The notes under the pieces: generated by a model | The model's input: the letters and a program-made list of their open reading frames with translations, nothing else | Told to the model about the DNA's origin: nothing | Database searches by the model: none | Translations under genes and position numbers: made by a program | Shown here: positions 1-8,987 of the stretch, one piece after another | Layout: the number at the start of each line of letters is the position of its first letter | How positions within the stretch are numbered: the first letter of the stretch is position 1 | Source: Acidobacteriota bacterium | GTDB lineage: Bacteria > Acidobacteriota > Terriglobia > UBA7540 | Assembly: GCA_021827245.1 (NCBI GenBank) | Contig: JAKAWN010000053.1 | Span: 1-22,983, forward strand | DNA length: 22,983 bases | Direction: 5' to 3'

Positions 1-1
1 C

Positions 2-1408
2 ACCGCCGATCCGAACATCCACCGGCGGTGGGATTCGCAATATCCCAGCTTATGGATCACCGATGGAGGCGGTGGAACGTTTGCGAATATCTGGACGCCG
101 GATACCTTCGCCCAGGCGGGCCTTTACGTCTCCGATACAACGACTCCGGGACACGTTTATGAGCTATCGTGCGAGCACCATGTGCGGAATGAGGTCGAGT
201 TCGACGGGGTTTCCAACTGGGAGGTGGTGGCTCTCCAAACCGAGGAAGAGCGCGGAGAAAGCCCGTTCGCGCTGCCGCTTGAAATCGACCGGTCGCACAA
301 CATTACCATCGCGAATTATTTCGGCTATCGGGTCATCAGCAGTTATGAGCCCTTTCCTTATGCGGTCCGCGTTTCAGACTCGACCGACATCCGTTTTCGC
401 AACGTTCGCGTCTACAGCAACAGCAAAGTGCCATTCGACAATTCCGTATTCGATCAGACTTATCATTTTGACGTGCGGCCGCTGAAATTCGCCTGGCTTG
501 ACATCACCGGTAGCGCTCCCGAGCGAAGCCGTCCAGTGCTTCCCCCTGTGGTTGCGCCGGGGGCGAAGGTCAGGAGATTGGCGACCGGCTTTTTCAGTAT
601 CTCGGGGGCGGCGGTGGACAGTACCGGCCGTCTATACTTTGTGGACGCACACTGGCAGCGCATTTACCGCTGGTCACCCTCGACCAGGCAGGTGTCGATT
701 GTACGGGATAATCCGCTTGAGCCGGTGAATCTGGCGTTCGACAAATCCGGCGACCTGCTGGTGACTTCTTACGCGGGGAAAGGAACCGTCTACTGGTTTC
801 GTCCGGGCACTCCCGAATATGACGTGACTTTTCTGAAGCCGGAAGCGGCCACCCCGCGGCCGGGGATGACGGCGGTTCTTGCTCCGGACTACTGGATGTC
901 TTTTGCCAACGGGAAAGGCGATATCACGGGGAGGAGGCCATACCAGTACGTGTCTCCCGACCACTCAACTTTCATTCCTGCGAGTGAAGACTTTGTGTCC
1001 GGCCGGATGGCCTGGGGAACCAAGACGGGCGACGTGATCACGGCCTACGGCCTGGAACCGACCACTCCCGGCAAGGTGTTCTACGTCACCGACGCCTACC
1101 AGGAGAAAACCTACAGTGCGATGGTCAGTCCTGATGGGAACTTGTCCGATCTCAAGCTGTTTGCGGAGCAGGGTGGCGACAGCGTCACGCAGGATCGCGA
1201 AGGCAACGTGTACGTGGCTGCGGGTGAGGTGCTGGTCTTTAACCATTCCGGTAAGCAGATTGGCACGATCGATGTTCCGGAGCGGCCGATCGACCTCGTG
1301 TTTGGCGGGAGCGATGGACGGACTCTCTTCATCCTGACGCACCATTCGCTTTACGCTATCCATACGCGCACGGGAGGAATCGAGATCCCAACAGGCAGGA
1401 CGCGTTAG
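2..1408 (+). CDS. Beta-helix / beta-propeller protein, 5'-truncated by the window
   Basis: The reading frame is open from base 2 to the TAG at 1406-1408 (468 codons), so the gene begins outside the window. It is a clear paralogue of the next gene and aligns with that protein from its residue 538 to its end. It therefore holds the last part of a right-handed beta-helix (WDSQYPSLWITDGGGG, then repeated SxNIRFRNV-type rungs) and a complete C-terminal propeller-like domain (GFFSISGAAVDSTGRLYFVDAHWQRIYRW, then NLAFDKSGDL and DREGNVYVAAG blades of NHL/SMP-30 type). Compared with the paralogue it lacks an 18-residue Cys-containing loop after FRNVRVYSNS and about 17 residues between DYW and RRPYQYV. 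By family it is probably an exported polysaccharide-binding or -cleaving protein; the substrate is unknown. A start inside the window at 182 would cut the fold, so it is not credible. Confidence 0.88.
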   Translation, partial: TADPNIHRRWDSQYPSLWITDGGGGTFANIWTPDTFAQAGLYVSDTTTPGHVYELSCEHHVRNEVEFDGVSNWEVVALQTEEERGESPFALPLEIDRSHNITIANYFGYRVISSYEPFPYAVRVSDSTDIRFRNVRVYSNSKVPFDNSVFDQTYHFDVRPLKFAWLDITGSAPERSRPVLPPVVAPGAKVRRLATGFFSISGAAVDSTGRLYFVDAHWQRIYRWSPSTRQVSIVRDNPLEPVNLAFDKSGDLLVTSYAGKGTVYWFRPGTPEYDVTFLKPEAATPRPGMTAVLAPDYWMSFANGKGDITGRRPYQYVSPDHSTFIPASEDFVSGRMAWGTKTGDVITAYGLEPTTPGKVFYVTDAYQEKTYSAMVSPDGNLSDLKLFAEQGGDSVTQDREGNVYVAAGEVLVFNHSGKQIGTIDVPERPIDLVFGGSDGRTLFILTHHSLYAIHTRTGGIEIPTGRTR

Positions 1409-1442
1409 GGCGGTCGTTCACGCCGGTGCATCGGTCACTGAG

Positions 1443-1473
1443 TTGAGCGCCGCTACAAAAGCATTTTTATTAT
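1443..1473 (+). promoter_or_regulatory. Weak candidate promoter before the complete beta-helix gene
   Basis: TTGAGC (1443-1448) and TATTAT (1468-1473) resemble -35 and -10 boxes but are 19 bases apart, longer than ideal. They lie in the 116-bp gap between the two paralogous genes, about 50 bases before the TTG start. This is a pattern match only. The two genes may instead be co-transcribed. Confidence 0.22.
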
Positions 1474-1524
1474 CATCTTCAATCCCCGGCAAAGCAGCTT
1501 GGGCATTTTGAAGAGGGAGGCAAC

Positions 1525-4500
1525 TTGGTCAAGAGATTTGTGCTTAACGGAATTATTCTGTTGGCGTTTGTTGCGCCGCTGATGGGCGCATCCTATTATC
1601 CGCTGAAACTTGAGGACTCAAAGGCTGTTTACTTGACGCCCGATCAGTTTCCCGTGCACGCCGACGGCAAAACCGATGACAGCGAGGCGATCCAGCAAGC
1701 CATCAACAAGGTGCAGGAGACGACCGGCCGGGGGATCGTGTTTGTTCCGGAAGGCTGCTACCTCATTAGGCGAACCATTTTCGTGTGGCCTGGGATTCGG
1801 GTGATCGGTTATGGCGCAAAACGCCCGGTTTTCATCCTGGGGGAGAACACGCCCGGTTACCAGCAAGGAATCGGTTACATGTTTTTCTACGCGGGATTCC
1901 GCCCCAATGCCAGGCGCGAGCGCGCGCTGAGGGCCTTCTTCGGTTTTCGCTTCCACTTTCCGCCCACGCCTCCGGGAACGGTCCCTCCGGTCAATAACAT
2001 TCCGGATGCAAATGCAGGCACGTTCTATTCCGCGATGAGCAACGTGAAATTTGAGGTCGGCAAGGGCAACCGTGCTGCCGTCTGCGTTCGGTTCCACGCC
2101 GCGCAGCACTCTTATCTCGCCCACATTGATTTCCATATCGGGTCCGGGCTGGCTGGCATCTACGATGTGGGGAACGAGGCGGAAGACCTGCACTTTTACG
2201 GCGGGCGCTATGGCATCATGACGCGCAAGACGTCACCGGCCTGGCAGTTTACGCTGCTCGATTCCAGCTTCGAGGGCCAACGGGAGGCGGCGATCCGTGA
2301 GAATGAAGCCGGGCTGACGCTGGTTCACGACGAGTTCAGAAATGTTCCCACCGCGATCTCCATCGATCCTCATTATTCTGACGAGCTCTGGGTGAAGGAT
2401 GCGCGCTTTGAAAACATCAGCGGTCCCGCCGTCATCATCAGCAATGAAAACAGCCGCATGACCGAAATCAATCTGGAAAGCATCTTTTGCCGCCGCGTTC
2501 CGACGTTTGTCCTGTTTCGCGAGAGCAAACGGCGGATTGCCGGCACCGGCGCGATCTACCATGTAAAGTCTTTCTCGTACGGCCTTACGATCCCGTACCT
2601 GGGCGCGACGGGAGAAATGCAGACCCGTTACAACGCTTCTCCATTGAATACGATGCCTCCCGCGGGGCCTCCTGCGATTCGGGCGCTGCCGCCCGAAAGC
2701 ACCTGGGTCAATCTGAAATCGCTGGGAGCAGAAGGGGACGGGAAGACCGATGACACTGCGGTGATCCAGAAGGCGATCGACGAGCATCGAGTGATTTATA
2801 TCCCCTCCGGGGACTACATCATCAGCAACACCATCCGGCTGCGCCGCGACACGGTGCTGATCGGCCTTCACCCCAGCACCACGCAGCTTGACATTCTCGA
2901 TTCCACGCCGGCCTTCCAGGGGCCGGGCACGCCCAAGCCGCTGCTGGAAGCGCCGCGCGGGGGAAGCAACATCGTGACCGGGATCGGCCTCTACGCGAAC
3001 GGCATCAACAGCCGGGCGGTGGGTGCGCTGTGGATGGCCGGAAAAGATTCGCTGATGGACGACGTGCGATTTCTGGGAGGCCACGGGACGTACTTTCCCG
3101 ATGACAAGCTGGTGATTCCTTACAACAACGATCACACCGCCGATCCGAACATCCACCGGCGGTGGGATTCGCAATATCCCAGCTTATGGATCACCGATGG
3201 AGGCGGTGGAACGTTTGCGAATATCTGGACGCCGGATACCTTCGCCCAGGCGGGCCTTTACATTTCAAACACGACGACGCCTGGCCATGTCTATGAGCTT
3301 TCGGCGGAGCATCACGTTCGAAATGAGATCGTGCTCAGGAACGTTGCCAACTGGGAGCTGTACGCTCTCCAGACTGAGGAAGAAAGCGGAGAGAGTCCCT
3401 TCGCCTTCTCGCTTGAGATCGACGATTCAAAGAACCTGACGATAGCGAATTACCACGGCTATCGTGTGGTTCACAGCTACGAGCCTTTTCCTTACGCGAT
3501 CCTCGTCTCGAATTCGAGTAACATCCGCTTTCGTAATGTCCATGTAGACAGCAACAGCGCCATGGCGCAGTGCGACGATTCGGGCGTTTGCCGCCAATAT
3601 GTCCGGTCCAGCAAGGTCTCTTTCGACAACGCCATCTATGACCAGACACAAAAGGTGCAGGTCCGCGACCGTGAGTTTGCGTGGCTGGACGTTTCTGGCA
3701 AACCTGTTCGACTGCAACCGCCCAAGCCTGCTCCGACTCTGGAACCTGGAGCCAGGATGAAAAGGCTGGCGACCGGATTTTTCAACATTTCCGGCGCGGC
3801 AGTCGATCCCTCCGGCCAGTTGTATTTTGTGGATGCGCACTGGCAGCGGATTTACAAGTGGTCGCCCAAGACCAAAGAAGCCACGATTGTCCGCGATAAT
3901 CCACTCGACCCGGTGAATCTCGCGTTTGATAAGTCGGGTGATCTGATTGTCGTTTCTTCCGGCGGGAAGGATGAAACTGTGTACAGCTTCCGGCCCGGCA
4001 CGCCGGAATATGACGTTACGATCCTGAAACCCCAGCCGGCGACGGAGCGGCCCGGGATGGCTGCGGTCCTTGCCCCGGACTACTGGGTGAACGGCGATTT
4101 CACTGAAACGCTTTCACTCAAGACCTTTCAGTACGAGTCACTGCAGCAGATGTTTTTCCACCTGATGACGACACGAAAGCCTTATCAGTATGTCTCGCCG
4201 GATGGCACCATGTTCATTCCGGCCGCCAAAGTTTTTCTCCAGGGACCGCCGTATTTCGGGACGAAATGGGCGCACATTCTGCAGGCTTTTGGCCTGGCGA
4301 AAGCCGTGCCGGGGCATCCCTTTTACGTGAGCAACGATTCAGACGAAAAAACGTACAGCGGCCACGTCAATGTTGATGGAGCGCTCTCCGACCTGCGCCT
4401 TTTTGCCAACCGGGGCGGGGAATGCCTTGCGCAGGATCGGCAGGGAAATGTCTACCTTGCTGCCGGGCAGATTTATGTTTACTCCCCTGCCGGGAAGCAG

Positions 4501-4650
4501 ATCGGCACCATCGATGTTCCCCAGCGGCCGATCGATTTGGTCTTTGGCGGGAGCGATGGGCGGACCCTTTTTATTTTTACGCACCATTCGCTTTACTCCA
4601 TCCGCACACGAATAGGAGGGTTGGGCGCTCCGGCGGGCGAGAAAAGGTGA
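1525..4650 (+). CDS. Exported tandem beta-helix protein with C-terminal beta-propeller
   Basis: The protein has 1041 residues. The start is TTG, chosen because AGAGGGAGG (1512-1520) ends four bases upstream and a Sec signal peptide follows at once (KRF, then a hydrophobic run to about residue 22, PLMGA). Two pectate-lyase-3-type beta-helix domains each begin with the family hallmark: HADGKTDDSEAIQQAINKV near residue 46 and GAEGDGKTDDTAVIQKAID near residue 400. Residues about 744-1041 are a propeller-like module with NHL/SMP-30-like repeats (GAAVDPSGQLYFVDAHWQRIY, NLAFDKSGDL, DRQGNVYLAAG, LVFGGSDGRTLF). Two tandem helices are the layout of GH55 exo-beta-1,3-glucanases, but pectate lyase or GH28-like activity is possible, and I cannot assign catalytic residues. 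The attached propeller is unusual for GH55. Its truncated paralogue lies 116 bp upstream and GH30 lies 144 bp downstream. Confidence 0.9.
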   Translation: MVKRFVLNGIILLAFVAPLMGASYYPLKLEDSKAVYLTPDQFPVHADGKTDDSEAIQQAINKVQETTGRGIVFVPEGCYLIRRTIFVWPGIRVIGYGAKRPVFILGENTPGYQQGIGYMFFYAGFRPNARRERALRAFFGFRFHFPPTPPGTVPPVNNIPDANAGTFYSAMSNVKFEVGKGNRAAVCVRFHAAQHSYLAHIDFHIGSGLAGIYDVGNEAEDLHFYGGRYGIMTRKTSPAWQFTLLDSSFEGQREAAIRENEAGLTLVHDEFRNVPTAISIDPHYSDELWVKDARFENISGPAVIISNENSRMTEINLESIFCRRVPTFVLFRESKRRIAGTGAIYHVKSFSYGLTIPYLGATGEMQTRYNASPLNTMPPAGPPAIRALPPESTWVNLKSLGAEGDGKTDDTAVIQKAIDEHRVIYIPSGDYIISNTIRLRRDTVLIGLHPSTTQLDILDSTPAFQGPGTPKPLLEAPRGGSNIVTGIGLYANGINSRAVGALWMAGKDSLMDDVRFLGGHGTYFPDDKLVIPYNNDHTADPNIHRRWDSQYPSLWITDGGGGTFANIWTPDTFAQAGLYISNTTTPGHVYELSAEHHVRNEIVLRNVANWELYALQTEEESGESPFAFSLEIDDSKNLTIANYHGYRVVHSYEPFPYAILVSNSSNIRFRNVHVDSNSAMAQCDDSGVCRQYVRSSKVSFDNAIYDQTQKVQVRDREFAWLDVSGKPVRLQPPKPAPTLEPGARMKRLATGFFNISGAAVDPSGQLYFVDAHWQRIYKWSPKTKEATIVRDNPLDPVNLAFDKSGDLIVVSSGGKDETVYSFRPGTPEYDVTILKPQPATERPGMAAVLAPDYWVNGDFTETLSLKTFQYESLQQMFFHLMTTRKPYQYVSPDGTMFIPAAKVFLQGPPYFGTKWAHILQAFGLAKAVPGHPFYVSNDSDEKTYSGHVNVDGALSDLRLFANRGGECLAQDRQGNVYLAAGQIYVYSPAGKQIGTIDVPQRPIDLVFGGSDGRTLFIFTHHSLYSIRTRIGGLGAPAGEKR

Positions 4651-4652
4651 AT

Positions 4653-4678
4653 GTAGCGGTGGGCATTATGCCCGGCAC
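4653..4678 (+). repeat. GTAGCGG-type palindrome (REP-like)
   Basis: GTAGCGG (4653-4659) leads into a short hairpin, GGGCA-TTA-TGCCC at 4661-4673, just after the stop of the beta-helix gene. The same layout occurs twice in the element at 16542-16669, which suggests a dispersed palindromic repeat. The stem is only five base pairs and no T-tract follows, so it is a poor intrinsic terminator. Confidence 0.4.
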
Positions 4679-4794
4679 GCCCCACGCGACGCTGGCACCG
4701 ACTTTGAGAAGGGTGGCGCTGGGGGTGAAGATGCCTTTTAGAACGTAGGGTGAGCAGTTGCGCCTGATATGAATTCAGAGAAGGGAGAGCGATT

Positions 4795-6270
4795 ATGATT
4801 ACCACAAGTCGCCGGGATTTCCTGAAGTTGGCTGCCTCTGCGGGAGCATCGGTAGCCGTCGCGGGCTCGAGCCAGATGAACGCCGACCCTCAGAGCGCTC
4901 CGCGGCGCGTCCGCGCCTGGAGGACGACAAAATATGAGAAATTTCAACCAATTCAATCGCCACCGCAATGGGAAAACTGGACGGAAGCATCGCCCATAGG
5001 CATTCATCTTGACCCCGGCGTCCTCAAGCAGGAAGTGCTGGGATTCGGAGGTGCGTTCACCGATGCCTCCTGCTACCTTATGCACCAGATGACGCCCGAA
5101 GCTCGTCACGCGCTTCTGTCAGATCTTTATGGGTCGGCGGGATTGCGCCTGTCCGTGGGACGAACCTGCATCGGGTCAAGCGATTACTCGACCAAGATGT
5201 ATAGCTACGACGACAGCCCCGAGCCTGACCCCGAGCTGAAACGATTCAGCATTGACCATGACCGGCAATGGATTCTGCCCACGCTGCGGGAGGCAAGGGA
5301 AATCAATCCGGATCTTTTCCTCTTCTCTTGCGTATGGAGTCCTCCCGGATGGATGAAAGCGGGCGGATCGATGCTGGGCGGCTCAATGCGCGAACATTGG
5401 TTCGCTCCCCACGCGCAATATTTCATCAAGTTTCTAAAGGCTTATGCCGATGCCGAGGTGAGGGTTCAGGCCATCACCGTGAATAACGAAGTGGACACCG
5501 ACCAGGATGGACATTTTCCTGCCACGCTTTGGGGACAGCAGTACGAAATGGGATTTGTGATGGATCACCTGGGCCCTGCTTTGGAGCAAGCTCAGCTCGA
5601 CACTAAAATTTGGATACTCGACCACAATTACAACCTTTGGGGCCGAGTGGTCGATGAGCTGAGTAACCAGGGAGTGTATAAGTACGTGGATGGCGTTGCC
5701 TGGCACTCTTACGCCGGAATGCCGGATGCAATGACCCGGGTGCATGACATGTTTCCGGAGAAACACATGTATTTTACAGAGGGTGGGCCTCCCGAACACC
5801 TCTTTGCGCCGAGACAACATCGCAAATTCACTCGTCCCAGCTACGGGACGGACTGGGCCAGATGGTCCAGTGCTTACACAAACATGCTTCGCAATTGGGC
5901 GCGGTGTATTTGCGTCTGGAACCTTCTGCTCGATGAAAACGGCCGGCCTGATATCACAACGCCGCCACGTCCGCTCCGGCCCGGCGGCCTCGTCTGTGTC
6001 GATTCCAAGACCCGGCAACTCAGATATAGCGGGTCTTACTATGCCTTCCCTCACTACTCAAAACTAATTCAAAGAGGGGGGCACATTTTCGCATCCTGGG
6101 GAGACTTGCCCGGTGTCGATCACGTTGCCGCTGAGAATTCGGATGGCAGCCACGTGCTGGTAGTGACAAACAATAGCGCCAGCGCTGAGCAGCATGTGCA
6201 GTGCGTGCTGGGGCCGAAAGCATTGAGCCTGGCACTTCCTCCAGATTCGATCACTTCGCTGGTCTGGTGA
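4795..6270 (+). CDS. Tat-exported GH30 family glycoside hydrolase (glucosylceramidase/beta-glucanase-like)
   Basis: The protein has 491 residues; the ATG is preceded by GAAGGGAGA. The N-terminus is a twin-arginine signal (SRRDFLK, residues 5-11, then an Ala/Gly-rich stretch), so it is probably exported folded. The GH30 fold is recognisable from QEVLGFGGAFTDASCYL, DYSTKMYSYDD, SCVWSPPGWMK and the (beta/alpha)8 motifs with the expected glutamates: E232 in VNNEVD (acid/base) and E329 in YFTEGG (nucleophile). A C-terminal beta-sandwich follows (VLVVTNNSAS...ALPPDSITSLVW). Family members cleave glucosylceramide, beta-1,6-glucan, xylan or related beta-glycosides. The sequence looks nearer the glucosylceramidase/beta-1,6-glucanase branch than the xylanases, but the substrate is inferred. 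It ends 14 bp before the convergent beta-mannosidase stop, with no room for a separate terminator. Confidence 0.92.
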   Translation: MITTSRRDFLKLAASAGASVAVAGSSQMNADPQSAPRRVRAWRTTKYEKFQPIQSPPQWENWTEASPIGIHLDPGVLKQEVLGFGGAFTDASCYLMHQMTPEARHALLSDLYGSAGLRLSVGRTCIGSSDYSTKMYSYDDSPEPDPELKRFSIDHDRQWILPTLREAREINPDLFLFSCVWSPPGWMKAGGSMLGGSMREHWFAPHAQYFIKFLKAYADAEVRVQAITVNNEVDTDQDGHFPATLWGQQYEMGFVMDHLGPALEQAQLDTKIWILDHNYNLWGRVVDELSNQGVYKYVDGVAWHSYAGMPDAMTRVHDMFPEKHMYFTEGGPPEHLFAPRQHRKFTRPSYGTDWARWSSAYTNMLRNWARCICVWNLLLDENGRPDITTPPRPLRPGGLVCVDSKTRQLRYSGSYYAFPHYSKLIQRGGHIFASWGDLPGVDHVAAENSDGSHVLVVTNNSASAEQHVQCVLGPKALSLALPPDSITSLVW

Positions 6271-6284
6271 ATCGTGATCTGCCA

Positions 6285-8825
6285 TTAACCGCGCATTTCG
6301 GGTGCGATGTCGTAAATGCTGCGGACTTCCAGCTTCTGGCGGAAATCGTAAGGCGTCATGGGCTTGTCGAGGATGATGTGGATCTCGGCGGCCCGGCCCT
6401 GGCGCAAGTCGACGAAGTTGTCGGAATATTCGGCGTCGGTATCTGTCACGTTGGCCCACACCCAGAGAGCCGGAACGTCCGTCTCGATTATCACGTCGTA
6501 CCGCCGCTCGCCGCCACTTGAGCGGACCACCAGTTTCGGCTGCTTGAGCTTCAACTCTTTCGGCCTGCCGAAGAGCAATGTGTTCCGCGCCACGGTCATG
6601 CCATCGACCGTAACTTCCGGCCACACCAGCAGATTCGCCGCTCCGTGAGCCTTGACCAGGTCGGAGAGGTCCAGCGATTCGGCTTCGCGGCTGGTGCGCG
6701 CAGGGATTTCAATCTGCGTCATCCCCTGGCGCAGCACGTCCCCCTCCAGGTTGGTGACCCACCAGCGCAGGTCTCCGACAACATCATGCTGGCGATCGCT
6801 GGTGACGTGGATCCCAGCCTGGCCGGTTTTGGCGTCCGGCAAGCCGCTGACCAGGATGGGAGCGAAGAAATGCCTGGACTGGTAGAGCACCGCCTTCCAG
6901 CGCCGGTAATAATCCACCATGGCCCAAGTCGAGCCCGGCCAGCAGTCGTTGTATTGCCAGATAGTGGATGCCATGGACCGGGGCATGTCGCGCCGCCAGT
7001 GCTCCACGCCATAGCGCATAGCCCAAGCCTGATTGATATCGGTGAGCCATAGCGTGTCATCAAAATTGTCCGGTGCTTTGCCGAAGTCATCCTCGGTGTA
7101 GTGCATGATGATGCCGATGCCGTGGCCGCTGCCGTCCAGTTCGTGATAGCGCATCACGGGCGAATGGACGCTCTGGCGATCGGCCGGGTCGGTGAAGGCG
7201 TTTACCGTCATCGGAACGGGCGTTGACTGCATGCCGAATTCTGTGACAAAGCCTTCGATCTCCCGGTAAGACTCGACGGGCTGGTTGCCGTGCCAGACGC
7301 CCCAGGTGTGGATGTCGCCGCTGCCGTGGGCGCCGCTGCCCACTTCATAAAACGCTCCGGGCAGCAGCCGGTTCACGATGCCGCCGATCACGTCCTTGAA
7401 GATGTGGTTGTAGCCTTTGAAATACTCGATTTCGTTGTTCCCGCTCCAGATCACAATGGAAGGATGGTTGCGGCAGCGGTGGGTTTGCTGCTCGATTTCC
7501 GCGCGCAGGTTGTCCATCCAGGGTTTGTCGTTAACGGGATAGGCGGCGTTGGCGAACTTGAATTCGAACTGCAGCATGATGCCCATTTCGTCGCACAGGT
7601 CGAACAGCTCGTCTTCTTCGTAATAGCCGCCGCCCCAGAGCCGGATGAAGTTGAAGTTGCACTCCACAGCCTTGGTCATGTAATACCGGAGGATTTCGGG
7701 GGTCACGCGCGTGGGCATGTTGTCAGCCGGAATCCAGTCTGCGCCTTTGGCGAACACCGGAACGCCATTGACCTGTACATGCATGGCCACGCCATCTTTG
7801 GGTGGCAGCACCTCGATTTTTCTCAGACCGACGCGACGGCTTGCCGCGCCCGCGTTCTGGCCCTTCGAATCCGTCAATTGTGCCGTGACGGTGTAGAGCG
7901 GCTGATTGCCCATGCTGTTGGGCCACCAGAGCTGCGGCTTTGGGACAGTCGCGTGGAGCACGGCGGCGCCATTCGAGACCGGTCCGCTTGCCTCCGCTAC
8001 AACATCGCCGGCCAGCATAATTTGTGCCTTCACGGTGGACCCTGCGGTTTCCCGGGCCGTCGTGGCATGAATCTCCAGCTGCACGCTGCCATCCGGCTGA
8101 TGGCTCTGAAGCACGCCAAGATCGGAGATGCGGGAATCGTAGCCAAGCACCTCAATCTTTTTCCAGACGCCCTGGGTCAGGATGGGGCGGCACCAGTCCC
8201 AGCCCCACATGTAAGGCCCTTTGCGCACCCACGAACGCTGGTTCTTGAGGTCGATGCCATACTTCTGTTTGTAAGCCGACCGCTGCTTTTCGACATACGG
8301 CGTCAACGTGTCAAAGCGAATGCGAAGGTGATTCGTTCCCTTTCGCAAGTGCGGCTTGATGTCAAAGGTCCAGGTGCGAAACATGTTGTTAGCGGTGCCG
8401 ATTTTGTGCCCGTTCAGCCAGACGGTGGCGAGCGTGTCTAGACCGTGGCAAACCAGCTCTACGTGCTTTTTGGCATGCAGTTCCCCGGAGACTTCAAAGG
8501 TGCGGTCGAAAAACCAGTTCTTTTCCGCCACCCATTGGACCTTGCCGTTGTTCTGGCCGAAGAAGGGATTGGGAATCTTTTTGGCTGCCAGGAGATTGGT
8601 GTAAGTGCTGCCCGGTATCAGGGCCGGTGTGGTTTCCGACTTGCCTTCTTCTTGCAGGGTCCACATATCGCCGCCTAAGTCGAGCGAAAGTGGGCTGGCC
8701 GCCTCTGCAGCCAGGCCGACGCCGGACTTGTCCAGCGCCAGCGCCACGCCCAGTCCTGCCGTGGCCTGAAGCATCTCCCGCCTTGTCAAGTGGGGTGTGA
8801 TTACTGGGAAAGCTATTCTTCGCAT
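6285..8825 (-). CDS. GH2 beta-mannosidase, Tat-exported
   Basis: The protein has 846 residues. The start MRRIAFP is chosen because AAGGAG sits seven bases upstream and a twin-arginine signal (TRREMLQ, residues 14-20, then a hydrophobic stretch) follows; the frame is open further upstream but that part lacks sense. The GH2 order is visible: N-terminal jelly-roll (WFFDRTFEVSG, VWLNGHKIGTANNMFRTW), immunoglobulin-like domain, then the TIM barrel with WIPADNMP, RLWGGGYYEEDELFDLCDEMGI, WSGNNE (acid/base E465) and FVTEFG (nucleophile E529). WGGGYYE and the overall length are typical of beta-mannosidases rather than beta-galactosidases. It should remove terminal beta-mannose from manno-oligosaccharides or N-glycan cores in the periplasm. 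It is last of three leftward glycosidase genes, 227 bp after the GH38 stop. Confidence 0.93.
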   Translation of the reverse strand: MRRIAFPVITPHLTRREMLQATAGLGVALALDKSGVGLAAEAASPLSLDLGGDMWTLQEEGKSETTPALIPGSTYTNLLAAKKIPNPFFGQNNGKVQWVAEKNWFFDRTFEVSGELHAKKHVELVCHGLDTLATVWLNGHKIGTANNMFRTWTFDIKPHLRKGTNHLRIRFDTLTPYVEKQRSAYKQKYGIDLKNQRSWVRKGPYMWGWDWCRPILTQGVWKKIEVLGYDSRISDLGVLQSHQPDGSVQLEIHATTARETAGSTVKAQIMLAGDVVAEASGPVSNGAAVLHATVPKPQLWWPNSMGNQPLYTVTAQLTDSKGQNAGAASRRVGLRKIEVLPPKDGVAMHVQVNGVPVFAKGADWIPADNMPTRVTPEILRYYMTKAVECNFNFIRLWGGGYYEEDELFDLCDEMGIMLQFEFKFANAAYPVNDKPWMDNLRAEIEQQTHRCRNHPSIVIWSGNNEIEYFKGYNHIFKDVIGGIVNRLLPGAFYEVGSGAHGSGDIHTWGVWHGNQPVESYREIEGFVTEFGMQSTPVPMTVNAFTDPADRQSVHSPVMRYHELDGSGHGIGIIMHYTEDDFGKAPDNFDDTLWLTDINQAWAMRYGVEHWRRDMPRSMASTIWQYNDCWPGSTWAMVDYYRRWKAVLYQSRHFFAPILVSGLPDAKTGQAGIHVTSDRQHDVVGDLRWWVTNLEGDVLRQGMTQIEIPARTSREAESLDLSDLVKAHGAANLLVWPEVTVDGMTVARNTLLFGRPKELKLKQPKLVVRSSGGERRYDVIIETDVPALWVWANVTDTDAEYSDNFVDLRQGRAAEIHIILDKPMTPYDFRQKLEVRSIYDIAPEMRG

Positions 8826-8987
8826 GGGTGGGCTCCTTCTTGTGACAGGGCTCATTATTGTGCTGCCGAGTGCAGTTGATGTCAAGGCGGTAGCCCCGGA
8901 CAGCATCGCCTAGGCATACCGAGATTCCAGGGGTTCCGTGCGATGAGAACTCGAACACACGGGCACAGAAATAAAAGGATCAAAGGG

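Noticed and set aside
2233..3174. Long leftward frame (313 codons) inside the beta-helix gene
   Set aside because: Antisense shadow of a well-supported coding frame; Arg/Pro/Val-rich, no motif, no ribosome-binding site.
6271..6284. Bidirectional terminator between GH30 and GH2
   Set aside because: Only 14 bases separate the convergent stops and no stem-loop is present.
7290..8441. Rightward frame (383 codons) opposite the GH2 gene
   Set aside because: Fully antisense to conserved GH2 motifs including both catalytic glutamates; composition is typical of a high-GC mirror frame.
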